From Membranipora membranacea (lineage: Eukaryota > Bryozoa > Gymnolaemata > Cheilostomatida > Membraniporidae), in the NCBI GenBank assembly GCA_914767715.1, contig OU612065.1:6820001-6884000 (forward strand): a DNA stretch of 64,000 bases, in the 5' to 3' direction. Under the pieces are notes generated by a model. That model was not told the DNA's origin. It searched no databases and saw only the letters and a program-made list of their open reading frames with translations. Positions 13,101-27,500 of the stretch are shown piece after piece. Position 1 is the stretch's first letter. Each line of letters opens with the position of its first letter. A program made the translations under genes and the position numbers.

Positions 13101-15255
13101 CCTTTGGAATTACCTTATCAAAGTGATAAAAGATCAGAAACCAGGTAGGTACTGCCAAATTTATGCAAACCTCCCAGCAACACTTGTTATGAAATAATCA
13201 TAAACATAAATAGAATATCTAACAAGTCTATGGAAATGTCAATATGAAGGACACAAGGAAAGTCAGATTGTCAGTTTTTTATTCTGTGCTCAGTTCACCT
13301 GTTACGCTGTAATATGTCTGACATACATGTCAACACGTCATGTCATCATACTAATTAGAGCCGTGTTAGGCAGGGCCATCATGGTGTTCAGGGAGGTATT
13401 TTGCTTTATAGTTGAAGGTATATGGTAACAGTCAGGTATGGTATGGTCACTTGGGTATTTTGTTTGATAATTTTTGGGTTCAAAATTTCTAAGATGAGGG
13501 AAGGAGGGTGTTATAGGGCTCCAGGGGGTGCTATATGCATTCAAACAGTCTTATACAGTACGCGGGATACAGATCCATGGTCACTGCCATGAAACACGGT
13601 TACCAAAACTGAACTCGTGATGAGGGACAGTTAAAAGCTGAGCGCCGAAAGATTTTCACGATGGTAGACATTAACTTCTGGTATCAGTTTTTATATGAAT
13701 AGAAGCCTCGGTAAGGAGGCTTGTCAGTTTATGTTAGACATGATGTGGAATGACGGGGGCGTTATGCCGGCATCATTAAATTTTACAATGTTTTTTTCGT
13801 AGAAACACATTTTGCAAACTGACTGCCTAGCCTTGAAGCAGTCTGTAGTTTTATGACACCTTGATAATACCCGCTATGTCAGGTCTGATGATATTCATTG
13901 ATGACAACATGTCGGAAAGTGAACAGGCACATTGCCGCAATTTCATACTACTGTCTTACAGGTAATTTGATATTTACCCGGCAACAGGTTCCGATCATGT
14001 TGAAATTATGAAGAAAGTCAGGTATCTAGTCAAATATCGTTGGATATCATCACCAGTTTGTTTATCAACATTCATTGGCACTACAAGAACTGTCACAGCG
14101 AAAGTTAAGTTCACCTATACTACTGCGGCTTTTTTGTCAATGCACTGATCATCATAGGCCAATCATGTTTTTGTATCAATTAAAATACATCAACATTGGA
14201 GGTATATGTTCACTTTTCTGGAGAGGCTTGATCATCATAAATCTTACCGCGGTCAAGTACTGCAGCAGCATTTGGTCCAACCAGCATAGCCACAGCTCCA
14301 GCACCTCCGGTACACCTGGCAGGCCCGGTTGCGTATACTGCGATATCTCCACACACAACTAGGGCATAACGACCTTCAAATAAAACATGTAAATATCTTT
14401 ACTGATTTGCTAAAGTAGTGGGCAGTGCAGTGAGAGCTTTTGGGACCAGATATATGGTCTGTGGTATTAAACAGAGACTGAAATAATCATACAGTACTTA
14501 ACTTTGTGTCAATAAAGCCATGCACTCTCAAATTAGTCTGGGCTATATTAATCCTCTCATACATACAATTAACTGAAAATGAATAATATAATATCAATCT
14601 ATTTGCGTCAAGTACATTCTAACAATGCATAAGCTATTGTTGTCATGGCCAAGGAGAGTGTACTTTGTACCTTAGCTTATGTATTACTGGAGGTATGAGG
14701 TTGGGCTTCCCTATCCAATCAGTAAAACCTAGGCTAAAATAATAATGCATGTTTGTGTACGAATACTATGAGCTTTTATGATTGTTATGCAAAGGTTCTC
14801 ACATACTCACCATCCCAGGCACTGGATTCTACCCAGTTTATAGAATTGAAGAGTGCATTTGTGCCTCCGTAACATGCATTAGTTGTGTCAATGCCCTCAA
14901 TGTCTGTGTTGCCGCTATCTTGGAACAACTGCATGAGTGCCGATTTGACACTTTTGCTTTTGTCGATGATGGTTTCTGTTCCCACCTCAAGACGCCCAAT
15001 CTGTTCGGGTTGGATATCGTTTCGCTTTAAAAGATTTTGAACAGCAGTCAGACAGAGTGAGTTGATGTCTTCTCTGTCTGAACAGAAGCCCATTTTGCCC
15101 TGACCCAAACCAATGGTGTATTTTCCAGCTGATACACCATCAAATGCTTCCAACTCTCTTTGATCAACATATTGAGAGGGGAAGTAAATCTCCATAGCAA
15201 CAATTCCAACATCCTGGGGCCATTCATTTCGGTTTGCAGCTTCTGTTCCAGGCAT
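7136..15255 (-). CDS. HMGCS1: Hydroxymethylglutaryl-CoA synthase (cytosolic type)
   Basis: Condenses acetyl-CoA with acetoacetyl-CoA to HMG-CoA, the step before HMG-CoA reductase in mevalonate synthesis. Eight coding exons: 14811-15255, 14248-14373, 12285-12449, 10388-10535, 9545-9715, 8750-8982, 7393-7538, 7136-7204. All are GT-AG with consistent phase, giving 500 residues (human cytosolic enzyme 520). The start MPGTEAANR matches the family N-terminus, with no mitochondrial leader. Catalytic residues are present: Glu94 in VGTETIID, Cys128 in TTNACYGGT, His260 in CFHTPFCKL. Other signatures are [23 protein letters not shown]-like LFSYGSGLA and KLREDTHH. A splice acceptor (TTGTAG) abuts the start codon, so a non-coding 5' exon upstream is likely. 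The last exon rests on phase and a good acceptor; without it the frame would read on to a stop at 7348-7350. Introns 2 and 3 are the largest, about 1.8 kb each. Confidence 0.93.
9217..9261. repeat. Perfect 15-bp stem hairpin
   Basis: AAAAATTCAACAAAG at 9217-9231 is repeated inverted at 9247-9261 with a 15-base loop. It lies in the HMG-CoA synthase intron between exons 5 and 6. It may be the core of a small fold-back element; no function is evident. Confidence 0.8.
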
Positions 15256-18200
15256 CTACAATCACCAGAGAAACAAAGGTTTGAACAGCAACAGGTTTAT
15301 CTATCGAAACACTATTATCGTTTGCATGCAGATCCATCCAATCATCCTCTAGCCTAGTTGCCCTGTTGGGTAGGTTGTGGGTTTGAGGGTCCAAGCCCAC
15401 GAAACAGAGCTTTAATTCCGGTTTATCACCATGCTCATGCAGTACAAGATGGAAAACAAACCAATCATCAATGCACTTACTTTCCCAGAACCCAAACCAC
15501 TAAGTTTCAGTGACAAGGCCATTTAGCCCATTTATTGACTGTCATTGCTACCCGCCATGACAAGCTCTTTTTGTTCCTGTTGTGCTTTCATCCACAGAGA
15601 TGAAATCAACAAAGTAAGTCAGTTAATCAAGTCAACCACAATATTAATGTCTGAAGTGAAGTGATGATTGATATATATATTGATTGATTCAAGCAAGAAA
15701 CTAGAAAGAATTTGGGAGGACTCCTCAATACAACTGAAATAAATGCTATAATTTCACATTAATTGAATGCTTACCATTAATATTGTTACTTCTGGTTATT
15801 CTCTACACCAACAAAATCTTCCAGAATATCTCAGGGCAGGAGAAATATTGTGTTTTTTAAAGAAAAACAGATTTGCAGGTCAAAAGTCCACACTTGATTT
15901 TCTTCTCAATGTTAGTGGTTTCACTTTGTAATGGGAACATGTGAGGGCTATGAGCCAATAATAATACATATAACAACAGGTCGTTAGCTCGGATGATTGG
16001 GATTAAGCCAATCATAGGACGAGTGTTAGTTTCAATATGAAACCTTGCCATGTGTATCCAGCATGCACTTGTCAGGTGGCTATCAAACTAAATTTTTTTG
16101 CAGGTTTGACCCAACCAAGCTTAGGGATGTCTCCTCCACCAAACCAAAGAGCCAACTAAAGAACTCCCTAAACAAGGAAGAATAGTTAGTATACCATAAC
16201 TCAATGACTATGATAGTAACTCCTTCACTGAACTAACCTACCTTACCACAGTGCTCAATCATGTCAGTTTCATTCTGTCCAGTGAGCTGATCCTAATCAT
16301 CAAGCATTAGCATACATTCAATCTACTGTTGCTAACATAAAATTACATGTGTCATGTTGTAGTTAATAATTATTATTAGCAGATATGATTTGGCTGGGTG
16401 AACATAACAATTTGAACTGAGTGGACATAAATGAGTTCCCCTTAGGCACATGCGTATTGTAGAGGAATTCTGTCTATTCTTCTGTGCCATTTATCAAGTA
16501 GTGCATGTATGGTCAGGGGGGTTACTGTACTGTAAGTCCTAATTTTAATGAGGTTGTTGGATACATGAAACCTCCCCCTGTGTTTCCTATATCTTTAAAA
16601 GGAAAATGTGACAGATGCGAATGTTGGAGAGGAGGGGGGGATTGGTCGATGATACAGGATACCTTGCCTGCATAGGCTATATGCATTGACTTGGAAAATA
16701 AAAGAAATAAAGTTACTCTTAGTCTAACCTAGGAGTAAATGATTAAAACAGTGTTTACTCCTTGCACTGAATAATATGAAAAATTCGATATATTCATAAT
16801 TTAAGAATTTAAGCAAGCGATTTTACTTCATCCTTAAAAAATACCACTCTGCTCACAGATAAATCAATGTGGGAGTTCAATCGGATAAATATGGTTGAAT
16901 TGCGTAGTTTTAAACTTTCATAATCGCGAGGAGTTGGAGAAGATTGGTGAAGGAAAAATATCTAAATCCAAATATCCAGACTAAGAAGCAGATAATGTGT
17001 TGTACAAGAATCTATGTTACACCACAATACTGGTTGCCTCCGATATAGTTTTCTGATATAACGGCTGGCTTGTGCTGGGAGTTCTCACTTTTAACTTGAA
17101 TGAGAGACGGTTTTAAAAGAAATTTCTTCATATAGTTGCTCATTAGTGGTTTTTCAATTAGACAAAATTTATTCCGAAATTGTTCACTCAGATTGTATAG
17201 AGTTCCATCAATGAGTGAGCGATTCTGTAACGAACAAGACCCCTAGCAGCTCATTCACTGTGTGAGTGATCAGCCAGTGATTTTGGCTTTTTTTCATTGA
17301 CCCCCCTTCCCCATGAATGCATTACAGGACTTGGAGTAACTGCGCACAAATGGAGAATTTTGTTCTGGTGTAAGATGAGGATAGAATTAAAAATGGAATT
17401 TCGTATAAGACATCCTAAACTACCTCTCCCTATCTAAATTGTATTTTGCCCCTAGAAAATGGTTTCGGTGACAATGTATTTGATTATTTAAAAGAAAAGT
17501 ACTGGTAGAGAAGGCTTGTCCAGAGGTCATGGTGCCAGATAGGCCGATTTTCACAAATGTGATAGTCCTTTCAATCTCTCCCTGTGCTTATAAAACATGA
17601 GACATTGCATATTGCATGCGATGACAACAGTAGACGGACTTGAGCGACTAACCAGCTTAGAAAATCTCTCTCTGAAAATCATCTGCCCAGGCCACGATAG
17701 CTATGAAGAGCGCCTGTCTGCTCTTAACATCATCTCGCTCGCCACATTTCTAGATAAATCATGTACTGATTACGCTAGAAAAGTCGGAAACCCAGCACAC
17801 TGCAACAACAAACTGCTGCAGCCAATCCCTTCTACTCTACGCCGATCAGCCAGACTAAAACAAAGTCAGACAGACACCAAGTGTAGCTCTGCTCTGAGAT
17901 CGAGCACAGTACTAATGAAGTATAGCAATGCCGGCTGTATTAATTATAGAGAATAAACTAAACTGATCAGTTTTTATATTTCACTTTTTATACCCAGGAT
18001 GCCTCCTCTTTTGCTACAAAAGCCTATGAGGGTCGCTGCTAATTTTTTTTTTTTTTTAGTCTGCGACCAATGGTTAGTAATAAAGATAATAATAATAATA
18101 TTGTTGGATAGTTCATCTTCAACAACCAGACGAAAATTTGTTCGGCTTGGCCAGGGATATTCACAGAGGAATGATCAGGTAGTCTTTAGAAACTACGGAT

Positions 18201-18444
18201 AACATTGATGGTTTTATTTCCACAACATCAGAAGGCTTAGCCCAGTAGATAGAGTTGGGTATATAATAGAAGCTGAAACATTATACTACATGCGCTAGGC
18301 AGAGGGGTTAAACCAGCAATAGCTGATGATAAAAGGTCAGAGGTTAATTTTGTTGTGATTGCCTGGGGAATCTTGAGGTCGCAGGGTCATGCGCGTGATA
18401 AAACAGAACTTGAACTTTGAATCAGCAATGCTGATAAAGGTTGG
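15256..18444. other. Intergenic region between divergent HMG-CoA synthase and lipoprotein genes
   Basis: The two genes are head to head, so both promoters should lie here. Seen: a retrotransposon remnant (17597-17956), a tRNA-like A-box sequence near 15352, and TA-rich stretches. No other coding exon could be supported. A non-coding first exon of HMG-CoA synthase is expected somewhere left of about 17000. Confidence 0.55.
17597..17956 (+). pseudogene. Remnant of a non-LTR retrotransposon ORF2 C-terminus
   Basis: An open frame of 119 codons without introns. Its pattern (IICPGHDSYEERL, then a spaced Cys, NPAHCNNKLL, then basic LRRSARL and a KC) resembles the tail that follows the reverse transcriptase domain in jockey/CR1-like elements. 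No reverse transcriptase core (YxDD) or endonuclease lies nearby, so it is a fragment. A diverged relative lies at 44713-45030 in the same orientation. Family assignment is by recalled pattern only. Confidence 0.55.
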
Positions 18445-18451
18445 TATAAAA
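18445..18451 (+). promoter_or_regulatory. TATA box of the lipoprotein gene
   Basis: TATAAAA lies 93 bases upstream of the start codon. It would place initiation near 18475-18482 (around TCATACCAGT) and give a 5' UTR of about 60 bases. A strong TATA promoter suits a highly expressed secreted protein. Confidence 0.65.
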
Positions 18452-18537
18452 ACCCATGCCTAACAGATTTAAAGTCATACCAGTGTAATCTGTTTTACAC
18501 ACAACACATTACAGAGTTATAGGCTAGGAAGCCAAAC

Positions 18538-21500
18538 ATGGCTTTCCGGAATTATATTCTCTGCTTCGCCTTAGTGGCCAGCACCATCGCAGGTGGGGAT
18601 TTTGTTGCTTTTCTCAAAGGAGTTTCTATTCTAGATTCTAATAACAGCTCACAGAAATAGGAGTATTTAATCTGCAAGCCTTATTTTGAACATTTGTATA
18701 CTGTCTATATTTTGCAGTTACTTTCTTCCAAATTATTGTTTTTGCACATACATTTGAATTTACGTCTAACTTTTTCTTGTTTCAGGTCCAATCAACGTAC
18801 AAGATGGCGACACAAAATGTGCTAAAACATGTGAAGGTATGTTAATATCTATATCTCTTCTAGTTTTCTTCTTCCTTTTTTAGTTTAAATGTGCTAATTA
18901 TTTTGAAAATTCTTACGTGGGCCTTTTGTCGAAAGATTTTTTACTATGCAGTGCCATCGGTGCCAATATTTGTAAAATAATGTGATTAACTAGCCCAAGT
19001 TTTAACTATCGCACTCATAACATTGCGTAAACTAATAATAGATTTGCACTTTCCTGAAGCTCTTCAAATCCTTAGTGGATTTCCAGGATTGTTATTGTAA
19101 TCAGCTGATGCCCAGCTGGTCATAGATAATAATCATACTGAAACAAAAAATCCCAGCAACCACAACTCTGCTGTAAACAAAGCTCAGAAATTAATCAGCA
19201 GCTGTTAAATTATTTTAATTAGCCTATGGCTGCCGCGGTTTTCTGGCACTAAATCCAGGGATTTATTATCCTTGTTGCTTTGCAAATTGAGAATGACGCT
19301 TTGTGTTAAACCCTTGTTCACCATAACAAAGTAGCGAGACCATATCAAGAAAAAAAAAATTGTTTTTTTAATTTTAGCATCCCTTTCAGACACAGGAAAA
19401 TTCAAATACACGCCAGGAAACACATACGTATACAACTATGAGGGAACCACCATGACACAACTCCAAGGATCCTCGGAACAAACGACGAGTCTGAAAATAC
19501 AAGCCACTGCTGATATAGAAGTCATCTCACAATGTGAATTCGCCCTCAAGGTAAGAATTCTTACTCTCCGCAATTGAGCTCAGAAATTAAAATTCATGAA
19601 TCGGGAATTTTTCATATCTGGAATTATTCCTTTTTTGGCAAACATGTACTTCTATATTTTTTTCCTGTATTTAAGTGCACTTCGTTTGACAGGTTCAATT
19701 ATTTTTTTGCACAGCATGTGAACTCAATGTTTTGGATGATTCATCTTGCTGTCAGGTGACTTTCTGTTTTTTGTTGTATTTATAACCAGTCTGGTGTTGC
19801 AACATGATCAGATGTTTGGTTTTAATGTGCCCACACCCCTTGTCATATTTCATGTCAGTGAATCTCCTCCTAATTAAGGTTAAAGAATATCTTGCCTTGC
19901 ATACACAATATAAGGAGGGTATGACAATTTAATTTGTATATTTCTTTAGTTGAGCGGTGTCTCTCTGCATGAGAATGGCCAGACATCTACCAGCTCGAAT
20001 GAGTTCAAAAACAAACTCGAAGCTATGCCTCTTAGATTCGCATTCCAAGATGGCAAGATCGAGAGTGTATGCTCCGAGTCCGGGGAAGATGAGCGTGTTC
20101 TTAACATCAAGAGAGGTGTACTGTCCACATTCCAGAACAGCATGCAACAGCTCGATCAGGAAGGTCTCTTCACCGAGGTAAGACTTTAATTTGATTACGA
20201 CAGCTCATAAAACCTAGCAGCGACAGGACTGGAAAGTTCTGTGAATCTCGTAAAATAGTCTGTTGATAACCGGCGAACTGGGTTGCATACTACCGGCTGA
20301 CCAGACAACCTTCATTTTTTTCAAAAGTGCAATAAAATTAATTAAAGTGCAGTAGTATCATGTTTCTCAGTTATTGGAAAACTCTCATTAAGTTGGGTTG
20401 TAACTGACAAGCATAACTGGATATTTACTGTGTTTTAATTCCTCGGTACCCTCTGAGTGACGGGTCGATGTGTTGCAACTGTCGCCTTCAAATTTTGTAA
20501 TACTATGTAGCCTCGCACCGATTTTATCTGGCAGTACCCATAAAAGGCTGAAATAGTGCTGTGATGGGATCTGTTATTGTTTTACTGTTCAAGGTTTTCA
20601 TGGCTCTAGGGTGATATCAGGGCATTCTGACAAACATGTGGTGAGCCGCTGTCCTTGATTCAGGATGTTCTTGTGTCAGCCTCTATGCTCATAACAAAGA
20701 CATGATACTGCAGCTAGTCATGTGATACCGATTGTATAATCATCACTCAGCTCAGCTTATGTTTTCAATTATTTTTTACTCCTGTATTTATTAAGTCTAG
20801 AGGTGTTTGCCCAGCAACTTAACGAGCTGACTTTGGACTTTGTCCTTTTCTGAAATTTCTTTTGACCGTGATTAATTTAATTCCAACCATTTTATAATTT
20901 ATTTAATATGTTTGTTTGTAGACTGACGTGTCTGGCACATGCCCAACCACCTACACCACTAAGACTGGTGTATTTGGCGGAATCACTGTCACCAAATCTA
21001 AGGACATCCTGGCCTGCGTTGACAGAAATGGAAACATCTCTTCAATCCACTCTGAGAGATACAATGTTCCATCTGTAAGTTGAATGTCATATTGAAAATA
21101 CATGAACAAAGGGTCAATTTGAGGGTGACAAAGTTTATCCATTTCATGATTTGGAATCTCCAGGAATTTCTTGTGTGTCGTAATCAGCAGACTGATCTGG
21201 CGCGCTGCCATTAAAAAGCCTTATACAGGATATCACAGCTCTGTATTACGCTGCCTTATCACTTTGGATTTTGACACTTGGCCCTTGGCCACAGACTGTC
21301 TTGGATTGAACTCTGATCTTTGTATTATTCATTCTTGCCTTGATAAGCACTGATAAAATTGCAGTGATTTAAACAGATTTTAGGGTGTTATCGAAAATTG
21401 TTGCCCTGGCGCCAAACCCATAATGCGTAACACCTATCCACTTATACACTCTCAGCTACTATCGGTCCTGGTTGTTGTTCGGACATTGGATCCACTGAAT

Positions 21501-24500
21501 AAATAGATTGGGGGAAGCAAAGGTGAACGATCGAAAATACAGTGTGTGATATACATTTTGATCTCATGGTTTAATATCTTTTAAGAGTCAGGTTATTTGA
21601 GTTATATTTATTTTGATTTGTAGAAGCTGCAGAACGCCCCTCTGCTCTCATCAACTCATCAGTGTGAACAGGACATCAAGTCTGGACAGATCGAGAAGAC
21701 AACTTGTGATGAGGCTCTTATGTTCCGACCATTCAGCAAGGATGGCAGCGGTGCTGTCACCAAGGCTAGCCAGACCCTCAGATACAGTACATACAAGCGA
21801 TCAGTCTCCTCCTCAGAAAGTAAGACACATCAAACAATTAAAATAAATACTCTTTGTTTTGATGTTGACTGTCAATTACAAAATTTAACATTAATTGTTT
21901 TGAGCTACGTTGACATGAATATCAACTGCACAAGAAAATTTGATGTGAATTTTCTGAAATTTTGTACATTGTATAATCGAAATTCTCATCATTAACGACA
22001 ACAATTATATTATTATTTAAGCTGCCGTCCAGAAGAGAAGCTCAATGCTCTTCCACCATGTGTATGATGAGTCTATCGATGTGAACGCCAAGTCTGATGT
22101 GATTGCTCTGCTCCAAGAGATCTGCACTGAGACTAACGAAGGCATCCAAAGCACTGCCCCAGGAAAGTTCGGCGATCTTATCGCCAAGATGCAGAGACTC
22201 GACACCAGCAACATGAACCAGGTTTACACCGCTGTCAACGGCGGCAGAATCTGCTCAAACATGCGTGGAAAGTAAGTACACTCATACGTATTCTTGCTTT
22301 TTTTTGTATGAAAAATCAATATTTCTTAATTTTATCTCTAATGCAGATATAGAAAACTAAGAAATTATTACAAATTCTAACCATATTTGTTTAATTGTAG
22401 GCAATTCTTCTATGATGCTGTACCAATGGTAGCTACCGAGGCCTCCATGGCTCTCACCAAGAAGCTTATTGCCGATAAGATCGTACAGGGTACAGAGGCC
22501 GAGATGTGGCTTACCCAGCTTGCCTTCATCCCCAGACCAACCATTGCCATGCTCTCCGCTGTCAAGGTAAGCAACAACAATTCTTAGCTTGCAAAATATG
22601 TTTTCAACTAATTTACAAGAAAATTAGTGCCGTCATTAGTGGCTAACCAAAGCGAGAGTAATCATGGGTAAAGCCCGCATTCAAAACAAGCTTCTGTTGT
22701 TTTGATTGAAGTACATCCTGAACTGTGATACTCAAATAACCAGACATGTGGTTGAGTGTGAGTTCATTGTGGATTAAAATGCTTGAGGATTACTCAGCAT
22801 ATCGTCCAGGGGTTGCTATTATTGCTGCTGACCAGCCTGGCCCAGTTTCACATCATCCTGTTTGTATAATAACAATAATAACTCTGCCAAACTGGCTGTC
22901 TTATCTGATTCGATAATATCATAAACAATGCAAGAAGAAATCCAAACATGTCTATCTCTGGCAAGGTCTCAAATATCTGATTAAGTTACGTAACCCTTTG
23001 TGATTCAATCTGACGCTACTTTGTGGTTTGCAAAGTCCGTAACTCTCAAATATTTACTGTTCACCAACCACACTGATAGTTTTCAAGCTAAACAACTTCA
23101 TCCAATTTATGATTTGTGTGTGTTATTCTTACAGCCTCTGCTCACTGATGTCTCACACCGAACAAAAGCCCTTCTCGGTATCTCTGCTATGGTACACAAG
23201 ATCTGTGATGACACACCAAACTGCGATAGTGAGCCAGAGATCGCTGACTTCATCAGCATCCTCAACTCTAACATCGGCAGCGACTGCTCCAGCTCTACCC
23301 CAGAGGAGAGAGAGCTCATCCATGTCACCCTAAAGGCCCTCGGAAACGCTGGAGACGCTGTCACCAGCAGCGCTGTCATCGGACGATGCATCACCAACCA
23401 GAACCTGGATACTGAGAGAAGAGTCATCGCTCTCCAGGCCTTCAGACGTGTACCATGCTCTGTCCACGTGAGTAGCTTATATTGATGGTGTCTACTCTCT
23501 CGCACATTTCAAATGTTAAATAGATACACAACGATCGAAAATTAGTGTAAAATTCATTTTCAAGAATAATTATGAATAATAAATCATCTATCCTTCAATT
23601 CAATAATAATTATTCATTACAGCGAGAGGATGCTATGAGACTGTATCAGAACGCTGCTCACGACTCCGAGCTGAGAATCCACGCTTTCCTCGCTGTCATG
23701 TCCTGCCCAACCACCGAGGTTCTGACCAAGGTTAGAATGATGCTGAGCGGTGAGCCTGTTAACCAGGTCGGCTCCTTCGTCTGGACCTACCTCGAGAACC
23801 TGAAGGAAACTGACTCCCCACTCAAACAAGATCTATCCACCATCCTGGATGATGCCAAACTGAGAGAGGACTTCAACTGTGACGTCAGAAAATTCTCACG
23901 AAACATCGAGAAGAGCTTCTTCTCAGACTACCTCAATGCCGGAGCTCAGGTGAGGGGACAACTCTTAACTAGTAAAATGTCTTTGATGGATTCAGTATTG
24001 AATGTTCCATCTCGATTATCTATACTCTTTTTTGTTTTGCTTTAACTAGCAACCAACCTAAAAGATTGAGGCAGATGTTTTTGAACCTAGTTTTTTACAC
24101 ATTATTCATGTTTGTAGATCGAGTCCAACCTGATCTGGTCTCAGAAATCATACATCCCAAGATCTGCCATGCTTAATGTGACCACCCAGATGTTCGGTAA
24201 CTCCATCAATCTGGTTGAATTCGGAGGAAGAGTTCAGGGACTTGAGAAGATTGTAGAGAAATTCTTTGGACCTAACGGCTACTTCAGCCAGAAGAACGCC
24301 AAACAACTCATGGACAACAAACGCCAGACTGCCAACTACATCTCCACATTTGACAACGTGGTGCGTTCCTGTTATTACATGACCACACCTTTTTACCAGT
24401 TAGCTAGACAATAATATCTCCCCAATTTGGAATTCTGTTTATGTACTGGAATCAGTTTCTTTGTGTATGGAGACTTGTTATTGTTGGAATATGAATGAAA

Positions 24501-27500
24501 TTACAACTATTTCACTGAAATCATGAGGATGGTAAAAAAACAAACTCATGCCAAATTGATAAAAAATGTCCGTATGGTACACTCAGTAACACAAGTATTT
24601 TGTTAAACTTGGCATTCATTGGCAAAGTAATTGGGTATTTCTTTGTTTCGTTATATCCATCTTTTTCTGTAGACTAATTTCCGTTTTCATGTTCTTAGTT
24701 CAAGACCCCAGAAGACAAGATGTCCACCAGCATGTACATCAAGGTATTCGGAAACGAGATCAGATATAACGAGTTGGACAGCAGCGAATGGTCTGACCTC
24801 CAGTCCTTCAACGCCCTCGACTTCCTCATCAAGCTCGCTGAGCCAAAGAGAATCGATGTCACCAAGAACTACCAGTTCATCGACAGCTCCCTCATCATCC
24901 CAACCATTGTTGGTGAGTTAAGCTGTCTCTCATCCTTTATACTTGATAAATTCTTATTGAGATAATTACAGAATTGGTACAAAATTGATGCAGCTTATAA
25001 TAGCTGCTTTTTACTAGTCCAGAGACTTATTCATGTGGTAATAAATAAAAAAACACTTTATTTTCTAGGTCTGCCAATGAACCTCACCGTCAACGGAACC
25101 GCTAGCCTGAGTGTAGATGTCAATGGCAACATTGACCTCCGCAACATTGCCGCCTCTCCAAGACACTTTGATGTCTCCGGACACATCAAGCCATCTGCTG
25201 CCGTGATCGTCGCAGGAATGATGGGAGTGGATGCTATTGTGACCAAGAGCAGCATGAAGGTAGTCGCCACCATGCACTCCAGCACCCAGATCGATGGTAA
25301 AATTACCCTGAAGGATGGAGAGGTCTTCAACGTTGAGCTCAACACTCCTCAAGAGAAAATGGAGATCTTCCATGTCAAGTAAGTCGAAAAAAATCCAAGT
25401 TGTCATGCAATCAGCTGTCTCGTACCATCAGACAAGATTTCTAAAGGCATGATATAAGTTTAATATTTCAGCACAGTGGCTACTGTATTATTGTCTGGCT
25501 TTTTCTATTGTTTTGGTTTTGCCTGCTGAATGATTCTTTCATAACACTATCTGTGTAATCCCTTTACATGCAGTGATGATTGGCAGAGCATTGCTTCATT
25601 CAGGGCAATAATAGATGTGTTTGGCAGATTGCTTTGCTATTTCTGGCAAACTCATTATTGGCTTGCATTCAAGTTTTTGTTATTGATTCATGACCTGACC
25701 ACCAGGGTTGAAGAATGTTGCCATAACAGCAGTTTGTCAGCCATCCATTTGACTTAATTACCATAGATATAAATTCTTTGAATAAATACATGAACTATAA
25801 TGTAATGATTATTTTACAGGACTGAATTTTTCATCAATGGACAAGAGATGACAATGCCCGAGCCAGCTAAGATCTACAAGAAATGCACTCCAGCTGGTAT
25901 GACCAAGGTTATCGGTATGGAGATGTGTGTAGATGTGTCTCTGCCAACATTCCACCAGACTGGTCTGCCTCTGCCACCATTCACTGGCCCAATGAACGCT
26001 GCTGTGTTCGTTGAGAAGAAGGACACCCACACCGGATATACCTTCACAGCCAAGTACCAGAACGAGAGATCATCCTCTGCTGGAGCCACCTACAACAAGA
26101 GAACTCTGCATCTCAACATTGACACCCCAGGAAGTCAGATTGACAGAAAGATGCTCATCGAAGGCATCTATGATCCAGCCAACATGGCCGCAAGTGCCAC
26201 TCTTCTCTCCCCATGGCAGAAATTCGACTGGTCAAGTAAGTATTTTATTCATCAATTTACAACTGGCTGGTTTGGATAGAGACACCAACATTTGGACGTA
26301 TCCTAATTATCAATTATCAAATTCAATGATGTCTGTGTTCATACTTCATTGCGCCTGCTGTACATAGGTTAATTTTTTCCCTCCTTATTTATAGCATCCC
26401 TGACCAACACCATCACCAACAAGAGAGCTTTGTTCAGCATGTCTATCGATGGCGCCCAGAACTACACCGCTGATGCCAACCTTGACATCCTGGAGAAGGC
26501 AGTTAAGACCACATGGATCCCATCCCTCACCATCACTGTCCCCAACAAGCCTAAGATGATGGTCACTGGAACCTTTGTCTCCGGAACAGGAAAGGTTGTC
26601 GCTGCTGCTAACCTCAACATCAAGAACTTCACTCGCAAGCCAATCACTCTCGTCTCATCATTGAACAAGGTGAAGGGAGGTTCTTCATACAAGCTCGACA
26701 TGGACCTCAAGTCAGATGCCCTCACATCCAGCATTGACAGCACCATCGCTATCAGCACCGGCAGCTACAACGGACAGGCCTCCGTCACCTACACTCTGCA
26801 GGGACGACCAACTCACAGATTCAGCGCCTCTGGAAAATTCTCTGATGCCAGCCGTGGTGATCTTCTTGACTACTCTCTGCAGGCCGGATTCATCCCAACT
26901 GAATTCCCACAGTATGCCTTCAACTTTGACAGCAAGCTGCAGAAGACTTCCAGCCATATCGATGCTTCTTTGAATATCGAGGTGAACAAAGAGAAGATCT
27001 CCCTTGCTCACAAGACCACCAACCAGGGAACCATCACCGCCATGAAGCTGAGCTCAACCAGCTCCTTCCAGTACCCTGCCAAGGTAGGCTGTGCACATAT
27101 CTATATATCTAATGCTTATATTATTACATAAATTTGTAAACAGCCTCTTTCTAAATCGATAATAAATGTACGATGCATCTCATAACTATAATATGCATAT
27201 CGTTATATTTGTGTGATATATTTATGAATATTCTCTCTCTTTCAACAGAGCATTGATGTCTCTACCACTGTCAACCACGAGCACAATGCTGATCTCATCA
27301 AAACTGGATGGTCTGGTACATACAATGGACAGTCTGTCAGTGCCAACATCAACATGGACAAATCAAACACCGACAAGTACATCGGAGAGGCTGGACTTTC
27401 CTACCCAGGTAGAACCATGTCCTTCGAGACTGATGTCACAAAGATGGCTGATGGTGAGCACAAGATGACCATGTCTTCTCAGTGGGCTGAAGATAGCGAC

